5,566 nt of DNA, taken from contig CALVQZ010000029.1 of assembly GCA_944358275.1 (NCBI GenBank), forward strand, positions 1 through 5,566, in the 5' to 3' direction. The notes under the pieces are model-generated. The model saw only the letters and a list, made by a program, of their open reading frames with translations. It ran no database searches and had not been told where the DNA came from. Of this stretch, positions 1 to 5,470 are shown piece by piece (position 1 is the first letter of the stretch; every line of letters begins with the position of its first letter). The translations under genes and the position numbers were made by a program. Source of the stretch: an uncultured Bacilli bacterium. Lineage in GTDB: Bacteria > Bacillota_I > Bacilli_A > RF39 > UBA660.

Positions 1-1
1 A

Positions 2-187
2 GTTAATAATAAGTATATTTTTATTGAAATGGAAGATGAAAGTAAATATATAGATAAAACATATGATAGCATTGAAAAAATGAAAGAGGAATTAGATAAG
101 TATAACCTTCCTTATGAAAAAGATAATTATTTTGTTAAGAAAGAAGAAATCATTTTAGATGAAATAAATAATAAAAACAGCAATTAA
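2..187 (+). CDS. C-terminal end of an unrecognised hydrophilic protein (5' partial)
   Basis: The frame is open from the first bases of the window to a TAA at 185-187 and gives 61 residues. An internal ATG at 29-31 has no Shine-Dalgarno sequence in front of it, so the true start is probably outside the window. The visible part is rich in Lys, Glu, Asp, Asn and Tyr, has no membrane segment or signal peptide, and looks mostly helical (for example SIEKMKEELDKYNLPYEKD), which suggests a cytosolic or soluble C-terminal tail. I recognise no family. Its codon use (AAA, GAA, AAT, ATA) matches the neighbouring genes, which supports real coding. It converges on the VanY-type gene and the two stop codons share TTAA at 184-187, leaving no room for a terminator between them. 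Confidence 0.6.
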   Translation, partial: VNNKYIFIEMEDESKYIDKTYDSIEKMKEELDKYNLPYEKDNYFVKKEEIILDEINNKNSN

Positions 188-1005
188 CTATTCTTATTAT
201 TTAAAACATATTCTTCTAAAGTAATATCATTTTCGTAAATATGTTTAGCAGCATCAACTCCTACATATCTTAAATGCCAAGGTTCATTTTTATAACCTGT
301 TATATGTTGGTTAGAAGAAGTATACCTAATTATAAAACCATATTTGTGCGCATTTATTTTTACCCATTCATATTCTTTAGTTTCTCCAAAACTAGTATAT
401 GGACTACTTACATTATAAACATCAAAAGCAAGTCCTGTTTGATGTTCTGAATGTCCTGCTCTAGCCGAATATGTATCTACTATTTCTTTAGGATCATTTA
501 ATAAATATTCTTCATATAATTTTTTTTGGTATTCGTAAGATCTATATGCAGAAATCGCTTTAATATTAAGGCCAACCGCACTAGCATCCGTACTTAATTC
601 TTCAAATTTTTCTTTAGCTTCCTTATTCGCATATACTGTTATTCCAGAAGTATACTTATAATCTACTTGTACAAGATCATTTGGAATGTAATCTTTATCT
701 AATGCATAGTGTTTATTTACAAGTATTAAATTAGTGTTTTTATTAGGAGACTCCTCTATATTCTCATAAAAATTTATATCTAAGTTTATGTTGACACTTT
801 TTACAACTTCATCTATAGTTAAATCTTTATTTTTATTATTAAATTTAATATATCTTTCATTATTTTCTTCTTTATAAGTAGGTATAGATTTAAAAATATT
901 ATTTTCAGTCTTTTCATTTTTATTAGACACAGTTTTATCACCTAATAAATATAATGCACAAGTAAATATAAAAATGATAAATAATAATTTAAAAATATTT
1001 TTCAT
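184..1005 (-). CDS. VanY-type zinc D-alanyl-D-alanine carboxypeptidase, membrane-anchored or secreted
   Basis: This 273-residue protein should remove the terminal D-Ala from peptidoglycan stem peptides outside the membrane (peptidase M15B, VanY family). Residues 7-22 form a hydrophobic signal or anchor segment. Cys16 lacks a proper lipobox (IFTC), so a lipoprotein is unlikely. Residues about 60-115 carry the linker typical of Firmicute VanY proteins (DLTIDEVVKSVNINLD, then LVNKHYALDKDYIPNDLV). The catalytic domain spans about 116-255: SAYRS at 152-156, the zinc-binding SEHQTGLAFDV with His188 and Asp195, and EPWHLRYVG with the catalytic Glu241 and third zinc ligand His244. All key residues are present and the length is normal for the family. 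The start is supported by GGAGG at 1010-1014, four bases before the ATG. Without vanA/vanH/vanX-type neighbours it is more likely a housekeeping wall-trimming enzyme than a vancomycin resistance factor. An L,D-carboxypeptidase (LdcB-like) specificity cannot be excluded from sequence alone. Confidence 0.93.
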   Translation of the reverse strand: MKNIFKLLFIIFIFTCALYLLGDKTVSNKNEKTENNIFKSIPTYKEENNERYIKFNNKNKDLTIDEVVKSVNINLDINFYENIEESPNKNTNLILVNKHYALDKDYIPNDLVQVDYKYTSGITVYANKEAKEKFEELSTDASAVGLNIKAISAYRSYEYQKKLYEEYLLNDPKEIVDTYSARAGHSEHQTGLAFDVYNVSSPYTSFGETKEYEWVKINAHKYGFIIRYTSSNQHITGYKNEPWHLRYVGVDAAKHIYENDITLEEYVLNNKNS

Positions 1006-1097
1006 ATCGCCTCCAGTAATATTATACTATATTATTAAAATATTTATTATTTTAAATTAAAAAGTAATATAAATAAATACTAATCATAAAGTTTAAT
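1006..1097. promoter_or_regulatory. divergent promoter region between the two carboxypeptidase genes
   Basis: The spacer is almost pure A/T and must hold the starts of transcription for two divergent genes unless one is read through. Possible -10 boxes are TATACT at 1023-1028 or TAATAT at 1065-1070 on the plus strand, and TATAAT (complement of 1021-1026) on the minus strand. No convincing TTGACA partner is visible for any of them. The minus-strand TATAAT lies so near the gene that the transcript would begin inside its Shine-Dalgarno sequence. The region is supported by gene layout, but the exact promoters are not resolved. No operator palindrome is evident. Confidence 0.35.
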
Positions 1098-1103
1098 GAG
1101 GTG
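1098..1103 (+). promoter_or_regulatory. ribosome binding site GAGGTG that fixes the downstream start
   Basis: GAGGTG lies 4 bases before the ATG at 1108 (GAGG to ATG, 6 bases). An in-frame ATG at 1096-1098 overlaps this site and has no Shine-Dalgarno sequence of its own. Starting at 1108 also gives a standard signal peptide beginning MKKIVFIF. The site therefore selects 1108 over 1096. Confidence 0.8.
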
Positions 1104-1107
1104 TTTT

Positions 1108-2253
1108 ATGAAAAAAATAGTATTTATTTTTTTAATGATGTTTTGTTTTAGTACAGCAATCGTAAAAGCAGAGGAGGATATTGTTCCAAATGCGAAAAGT
1201 GCAATTTTAATTGAAGCATCAACTGGAAAAATATTATATGAAAAAAATACACATGAGAAGTTTGCTCCTGCTTCTATGACTAAAATGATGAGTTTACTAT
1301 TGATAATGGAAAATATTGATAATAGGAACTTGAGGATGGATGAAGTTATAAAAGTAAGTAAGAATGCAGCTGGCATGGGAGGAAGTCAAATATTCTTAAA
1401 AGAGAATGAAGAAATGACAGTAGAAGATTTATTAAAGGGAATAACGATAGGTTCTGCAAATGATGCAACTGTAGCTTTAGCAGAGAGAATTGGTGGTACT
1501 GAAAGTGCATTTGTAGAACTTATGAATAAGAAAGCAAAAGAATTGGGATTAAAAAACACAAATTTTAAAAATTCAACAGGTCTAGATGAAGCAAATCACT
1601 ATTCATCAGCACACGATATGTCAATAGTAGCAAAAGAATTAGTAAAGCATAAGAAAATACTTGAATTTTCATCAATTTATGAAACATATTTAAGAGATGA
1701 CACAGAAAATAAATTTTGGCTTGTAAATACAAATAAATTAGTTAGATTTTATCCAGGCGTTGATGGACTTAAAACTGGGTATACAGAAGAAGCGGGATAT
1801 TGTCTTACTGCAACAATTGATAAGGATAATATGAGACTTATAGCAGTAGTAATGGGAGAACCTACTAGTGGTATTAGAAATAGTGAAGTAAGTGTTTTAT
1901 TAGATTATGGATATAACTTATATCAAAAAGAAGTATATGTCACAAAAGAAGAAATACTTAAGACAGTAGAAGTAGAAAAAGGAAAAGAAGATAAAGCTAA
2001 CATAGTAGTTAAAGAAGATGTAAGTGCAATTAACAAAAAAGGGCATAAAATGGGAGAAATAACTTATGAACTAGATGTAAACAAATTAAAAGCACCAATA
2101 AATAAAGGAGATATAGTTGGAAATTTGACAATAAAAGAAGATGGCAAAGTAGTAACTAATGTAGATGTTACTGTTGATAAATCTATAGAAAAGGCTAATA
2201 TATTTACTATATACTTTAGATATTTAAAAGATATAATTGCATTTGAATTATAA
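1108..2253 (+). CDS. PBP5-type serine D-alanyl-D-alanine carboxypeptidase (DacA/DacF family, peptidase S11)
   Basis: This 381-residue penicillin-binding protein should cleave the terminal D-Ala from pentapeptide stems at the outer membrane face, limiting cross-linking. Residues 1-21 form a signal peptide (basic MKK, hydrophobic core, probable cleavage after VKA). The S11 catalytic domain covers about 25-260 and contains all three active-site motifs: SMTK at 56-59 (nucleophile Ser56, Lys59), SAN at 116-118 and KTG at 222-224. A PBP5 C-terminal beta domain follows at about 275-358. The last 20 residues are hydrophobic/aromatic (NIFTIYFRYLKDIIAFEL), which fits the usual C-terminal membrane-associating segment. 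Length is normal. The start at 1108 is chosen because of its GAGGTG site; 1096 would add only MRCF. The gene is divergent from the VanY-type gene and ends in a terminator. Family assignment is firm. Choosing between the vegetative DacA role and a sporulation DacF/DacB role is not possible here, so no symbol is given. Confidence 0.95.
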   Translation: MKKIVFIFLMMFCFSTAIVKAEEDIVPNAKSAILIEASTGKILYEKNTHEKFAPASMTKMMSLLLIMENIDNRNLRMDEVIKVSKNAAGMGGSQIFLKENEEMTVEDLLKGITIGSANDATVALAERIGGTESAFVELMNKKAKELGLKNTNFKNSTGLDEANHYSSAHDMSIVAKELVKHKKILEFSSIYETYLRDDTENKFWLVNTNKLVRFYPGVDGLKTGYTEEAGYCLTATIDKDNMRLIAVVMGEPTSGIRNSEVSVLLDYGYNLYQKEVYVTKEEILKTVEVEKGKEDKANIVVKEDVSAINKKGHKMGEITYELDVNKLKAPINKGDIVGNLTIKEDGKVVTNVDVTVDKSIEKANIFTIYFRYLKDIIAFEL

Positions 2254-2282
2254 AAAACTTGTGGAAAATTCCTCAAGTTTTT
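2253..2282. terminator. bidirectional rho-independent terminator between convergent genes
   Basis: AAAAACTTG (2253-2261) pairs perfectly with CAAGTTTTT (2274-2282), and the inner GGA/TCC extends the stem past a T-T mismatch. The T-run at 2278-2282 serves the plus-strand carboxypeptidase transcript. The A-run at 2252-2257 becomes a U-run for minus-strand transcripts of the polysaccharide operon, whose last gene stops at 2289. The position in a 35-bp gap between convergent stops is exactly where such an element is expected. Confidence 0.85.
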
Positions 2283-2288
2283 AAAATG

Positions 2289-3344
2289 TTAATTATTATT
2301 TTTTATTTTATGACTATTTTTTAATATTTCTATTAAAAATAGTGTAATAACAAAATTGTATGGTATTGTAGCTTCACAAAAATAATATATTAAAAAGATA
2401 ATAAAACATACTGTCAATTTATAGTCATTTTTAAAAAAACTATATCCTTTAGTATATATGTAGGCGTATATAAAATATCCAAAAAAACCATATTTAACAA
2501 GAGCCATAATATAAAAATTATCTAATACTTTTCCATCTATAAGTCCTTTTCCAAATAGTGAAAATATTTGTCCTTTTTCTATGTAATAATTCATAAGATA
2601 TGGTCTAGAACTTAATAATTCATTTATTAAGTTTGATTTTTCTTGTCCAAAAATAATAGCAAATAATATACTAAAAATAGTCATTGCTATAAATAAAAAT
2701 TTACTATTTTTTCTTAAAAACTTTATATCTTTAAACAAAGATAATATTGCAAAAATAATTATTACAAGTAATCCTGTTCTACATTGAGTATAATAATATA
2801 GAATAAATGATAATATGAGAACAATTATATTAAATACAAACTTTTTATTTGTAATATAATATCCTGATAAAACAATAGGAATAAAATACATAAATACTGC
2901 ATTTGGATTAGGAAATCCTAATGATATTCTTTCTTGTATTTCACCATCAATATTTCTAATAAGTACATTATTAGGCAAAATATTTAATATTCCTAATACA
3001 AGTACAGCAATGTACATAAATAAAGAGATGTGAAAAAATGATTTAACTAACTTTTGTTTATCTTCATCTTCATATAATATTGCAATCAAAGTGAAAAATA
3101 ATAGATTATCATCTTCAATAAATATTAGAATTGAAAGTGAAAAAAGGAATATGGACATATATATTAAAAATTTTTTTGTATCAAATTTTTTTGTTAAAAA
3201 GTAAGGAAGCGATAATAAAAATATGATTAGTAAATATAGATATGTAATTATAGAACTGGTACTAACAGTTGTTTTTATTATATAAGTTAGCAGTTTAAAT
3301 GCCAAGGATAAAAACAATATAATTTTTTTAAAATTAATTTTCAT
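2289..3344 (-). CDS. Wzy-like polysaccharide polymerase (O-antigen ligase/polymerase superfamily membrane protein)
   Basis: This 351-residue protein is almost wholly membrane-embedded, with about ten hydrophobic segments between residues 7 and 340. Family-like features in order are SLGFPNPNAV at 141-150 at the start of a membrane segment, CRTGLL at 188-193 (the (S/C)RTG motif typical of Firmicute polymerases), and an extracytoplasmic loop at about 232-275 with LLSSRPYLMNYYIEKG (243-258), FGKG (264-267) and DNFYI (275-279). The family joins undecaprenyl-linked repeat units on the outer face of the membrane in capsule or exopolysaccharide synthesis. Start: GGAG at 3353-3356 lies 8 bases before the ATG. 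That ATG overlaps the stop of the preceding glycosyltransferase frame as ATGA (3341-3344), indicating translational coupling. It is the last gene of the operon before the 2253-2282 terminator. The sequence is too divergent to predict the linkage made. A ligase role is less likely next to Gram-positive-type glycosyltransferases. Confidence 0.85.
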   Translation of the reverse strand: MKINFKKIILFLSLAFKLLTYIIKTTVSTSSIITYLYLLIIFLLSLPYFLTKKFDTKKFLIYMSIFLFSLSILIFIEDDNLLFFTLIAILYEDEDKQKLVKSFFHISLFMYIAVLVLGILNILPNNVLIRNIDGEIQERISLGFPNPNAVFMYFIPIVLSGYYITNKKFVFNIIVLILSFILYYYTQCRTGLLVIIIFAILSLFKDIKFLRKNSKFLFIAMTIFSILFAIIFGQEKSNLINELLSSRPYLMNYYIEKGQIFSLFGKGLIDGKVLDNFYIMALVKYGFFGYFIYAYIYTKGYSFFKNDYKLTVCFIIFLIYYFCEATIPYNFVITLFLIEILKNSHKIKNNN

Positions 3345-4443
3345 ATATTTTTCTCCATTTCTATATATTTTTTTTGCATTTCTTTTGCGAGTTTTTTAAT
3401 ATTGAAATTAGTATTTTTTACTATTTTATAATAATTTTTTTTATCATAATATATATCAATGTCACAAAGTGTTTTTACCCAAGTATCAATATCTAAATTT
3501 AAGTAAGAAATCAAATTTGTTACTTGAATTTCTTTAGTGATATTATTAGCAAACAAGCATTTTATACCATTGCACTGGGCTTCAACGCCAACAACAGGTA
3601 GTCCTTCAAAAAAAGAAGGAAAGAAGGTAATATGAAAATATCAAATGCACTATAATATTTCCAAGTTTCGTTAACAACACCTGTAAATATAACATTCTTT
3701 TCTAAATTCATTTCTTTTACTTTTGCTTTAATCTTATTATATAATTCCCCATTTCCAATTAGCATTAGTTTGCTATTAGGGTGGATAAAATTATATTTTT
3801 TAAACATGTCTATTATAAACTCGTGATTTTTTTGAATATTAAATCTTCCGATATGGCCAATAACTACTGTGGCATCATCTATATCAAATTTTTTTCTAAT
3901 TTGAATTCGGTTATATTTAGAAAATTTGAATTTATCTGTATCAACAGCATTAGGAATGAATTCAAACTTTTTTTTGCCAAACAAATACTTACCTGATTCG
4001 GATGAACAAGCATAATTGATTGTACTAACATATTTATATGGAAGCATCATAAGTCTTTTAATTTTTCCTTTTATAGTTTTTTCAGTAGAAGAATTATGAC
4101 TATGTGCAATTCTTACTTTTATTTTATTTATTTTTGCTACAATAAAATTGATAAATCCAATGCTACTCATATGACAATGTATTATTTTATACTCTTTATG
4201 AGTCTTATAAAAATTATTTAATTCAATAATATATTTAATTATATTATTATCATTTCTTAGTGAAAAATGATATATCTTTCCACCTAGTTCACGTATTTCT
4301 TTATCATAAAAAGACTCTTCTTTATAGTGTTCAATAAAATCAAACTGAATTTTATTTCTATCGATATTTCTATATATATTCATGATAAAAGTTTCAAGAC
4401 CACCAACATTCATATTTGGAACTATATGTAAAATTTTAATCAT
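3341..4443 (-). pseudogene. GT4-family glycosyltransferase, frameshifted by an 8-bp tandem duplication
   Basis: The initial frame (4443 to a TAA near 3562) encodes 293 residues of a GT-B retaining glycosyltransferase of the EpsF/capsule type. It shows MIKILHIVPNMNVGGLETF (1-19) with the nucleotide-binding glycine motif, AHSHNSS (113-119), IPNAVD (163-168) and GHIGRFNIQKNHEF (197-209) with donor-phosphate contacts Arg200 and Lys205, then DIFILPSF (268-275). After PSF it degenerates into a meaningless 18-residue tail. The natural continuation is in another frame: FFEGLPVVGVEAQ, with an EX7E donor-binding motif, then CLFANNITKEIQ and a charged helical C-terminus ending at the TGA at 3341-3343. 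The break is an exact duplication of AAAGAAGG (plus strand) at 3612-3627. Deleting one copy gives PSFFEGLP and a normal 364-residue protein. The truncated product lacks EX7E and is probably inactive. The gene starts inside the GT2 gene (8-bp overlap) with AAAGGG about 11 bases upstream. It may be a true pseudogene, a phase-variable off-state or a sequencing artefact. Confidence 0.9.
3612..3627. repeat. two-copy 8-bp tandem repeat (AAAGAAGG) causing the frameshift
   Basis: AAAGAAGG occurs at 3612-3619 and again directly at 3620-3627. It is immediately preceded by further A bases, giving an A7 run at 3608-3614. In the coding (minus) sense this is CCTTCTTT twice followed by extra Ts. Eight is not a multiple of three, so gain or loss of one copy switches the reading frame of the GT4 gene. 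One copy restores the family motif exactly. Confidence 0.92.
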
Positions 4444-5254
4444 TTTTTTTCACGCCCTTTCTTAAAACATTTTTATATACAAATTCTCTTAAACTATTAG
4501 GCATTAAATAAACAGTAGTTCTTACTAACATATTAGATATATAGTCTTTCTTTGTAAAAAAACTATATTTTGTCATTAGATTGTTTATCGATTTAACATA
4601 TTTTATTCCACCACGTCTTTTATAAAAATCTTTATTAACTCTAACATAGTGTAATATCTCATCACAATTAGCACATTTATAATCATTTAAAATCATTCTA
4701 ATCCACAAATCATAATCTTCACACAAGTAAGCATCTTGATAGTTTCCAGCTTTTATTACTTTGCTTTTTTTAAACAAAATAGATGAATGAGAAAAAGGAT
4801 TTCTAGAATGAGCATATTTAACTATTTCATCGTGAGAAACTGGGAAGTAATTATTTGTTACTACATTTTCAACTTCGTCTATAAATTCCGATACTTGTGT
4901 TCCTACTATACAAATATCAGGATTATTTTCAAATATTTTCATTTGCTTTTCAATTCTCATTTTATTAGATATATCATCTGCATCCATTCTTGCAATAAGT
5001 TCATTACTACAATGATTTATACCAGTATTAAGAGCTTTTCCTAAACCAACATTTTCTTTTAATGCAATAACTTTAGTGTTATATTCTTTTTCTAAATCAT
5101 CTATAACTTTATTTAAATCATCAGTTAAAGGGCCATCTTTTACAATTACAAATTCAAAAGGTTTTATAGTTTGATTTTTAATACTATCTAATGCTTCTTT
5201 TAGCCATTTAGGATTATCCTTTATATATACAGACATTAAGACACTGTATTTCAT
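4436..5254 (-). CDS. GT2-family glycosyltransferase, AmsE-like
   Basis: This 272-residue cytoplasmic GT-A enzyme should transfer a sugar from a nucleotide donor to a growing lipid-linked polysaccharide unit. The N-terminus (KYSVLMSVYIKDNPKWLKEAL, DSIKNQT at 23-29, FVIVKDGPL at 35-43) and ENVGLGKALNTGI (67-79) are characteristic of AmsE-like GT2 proteins. ARMDADD (88-94) holds the metal- and nucleotide-binding DXD element. NPFSHSSILFKKS (152-164) and the probable catalytic-base region CEDYDLWIRM (178-187) follow. The C-terminal third is basic and aromatic (for example KDFYKRRGG) and may contact membrane or lipid acceptor. AAGAGGGG at 5263-5270, 8 bases before the ATG, supports the start. It is the first gene seen in the minus-strand operon, and its 3' end overlaps the GT4 start by 8 bp. 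The sugar and acceptor cannot be told from sequence. No clear promoter is visible upstream, where hairpins and a possible mobile element lie. Confidence 0.9.
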   Translation of the reverse strand: MKYSVLMSVYIKDNPKWLKEALDSIKNQTIKPFEFVIVKDGPLTDDLNKVIDDLEKEYNTKVIALKENVGLGKALNTGINHCSNELIARMDADDISNKMRIEKQMKIFENNPDICIVGTQVSEFIDEVENVVTNNYFPVSHDEIVKYAHSRNPFSHSSILFKKSKVIKAGNYQDAYLCEDYDLWIRMILNDYKCANCDEILHYVRVNKDFYKRRGGIKYVKSINNLMTKYSFFTKKDYISNMLVRTTVYLMPNSLREFVYKNVLRKGVKKND

Positions 5255-5276
5255 AAATTATTCCCCTCTTTCAAAT

Positions 5277-5306
5277 TGGTAGTGTGTAATGTTTTATACA
5301 CTACCA
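5277..5306 (+). terminator. strong hairpin with plus-strand T-run, probable terminator or element-end structure
   Basis: TGGTAGTGTGTAA (5277-5289) pairs with TTATACACTACCA (5294-5306) across a 4-base loop: 12 of 13 pairs plus one G-U on the plus strand. CTTATTTTTCC follows, so as RNA it resembles a plus-strand intrinsic terminator, although the T-run is interrupted. No plus-strand gene ends just before it, so it could block read-through into the ORF at 5469 or mark the end of a mobile element. On the minus strand it lies in the 5' leader of the GT2 gene, 7 bases before its Shine-Dalgarno sequence, without a U-run. A regulatory role there is possible. Confidence 0.5.
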
Positions 5307-5331
5307 CTTATTTTTCCTTTATATTTCAATG

Positions 5332-5408
5332 AATTTCTATATTTTTATTTCCTACCTCTATTTTTGATAGTAGTTTTTATAGAAATTATCATTTTTATCT
5401 ATCAAAAA
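5332..5408. repeat. two interlocking perfect 10-bp inverted repeats
   Basis: AATTTCTATA (5332-5341) is complementary to TATAGAAATT (5378-5387). TTTTTGATAG (5361-5370) is complementary to CTATCAAAAA (5399-5408). The arms alternate in order, so the two helices are either mutually exclusive or would form a pseudoknot-like fold. The bases are nearly all A/T, so chance contributes. The stretch 5307-5408 carries no gene. Confidence 0.45.
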
Positions 5409-5470
5409 ATGACATATTCCTCTATAATGATTTTAGAACACACCAATCATAGAAACGAGGTATATGTCAT
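5409..5470 (+). promoter_or_regulatory. long inverted repeat enclosing a promoter and masking the RBS and start codon of the 5469 ORF
   Basis: ATGACATATTCCTC (5409-5422) and GAGGTATATGTCAT (5457-5470) are inverted repeats matching at 13 of 14 positions. An inner 6-bp helix, ATGATT (5427-5432) with AATCAT (5445-5450), extends the hairpin. The right arm contains the GAGG ribosome binding site (5457-5460) and the first two bases of the ATG (5469-5471). Any RNA that includes both arms would hide the translation start. The -10 box at 5423-5428 lies between the arms, so RNA started there would lack the left arm. Confidence 0.7.
5423..5428 (+). promoter_or_regulatory. consensus -10 box TATAAT for the 5469 ORF
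   Basis: A perfect TATAAT is placed so that transcription would begin near 5435, giving a leader of about 34 bases before the ATG at 5469 with GAGG 8 bases before it. The -35 side is poor: sequences 16-18 bp upstream (around 5399-5406, CTATCAAA) match TTGACA weakly. In DNA this AT-rich a TATAAT is not rare, so support comes mostly from its spacing to a good ribosome binding site. Confidence 0.5.

Noticed and set aside
184..1005. Vancomycin resistance gene.
   Set aside because: VanY-type domains are common in Firmicutes without resistance, and no ligase, VanH, VanX or VanR/S partner is present in the window.
1021..1026. TATAAT on the minus strand as the promoter of the VanY-type gene.
   Set aside because: Transcription would start about 1014, inside the GGAGG site, and no -35 box is visible 17 bp upstream. 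Chance TATAAT is expected in such AT-rich DNA.
1096..1107. Upstream in-frame ATG as start of the PBP5-type gene.
   Set aside because: It overlaps the GAGGTG site, has no Shine-Dalgarno sequence itself, and would put MRCF before a standard MKK signal peptide.
1080..1376. Minus-strand open frame opposite the start of the PBP5-type gene.
   Set aside because: It lies antisense to the signal peptide and SMTK region of a clear gene, and its hydrophobic, low-complexity translation is typical of an AT-rich shadow frame. The same holds for the frames at 2064-2276 (-), 3781-3996 (+) and 4787-5044 (+).
3341..3556. Open frame of 71 codons read as a separate small gene starting at TTG (3556).
   Set aside because: It has no ribosome binding site, and its reading frame continues upstream without a stop into the conserved FFEGLPVVGVEAQ segment. 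It is the C-terminal part of the frameshifted GT4 gene.
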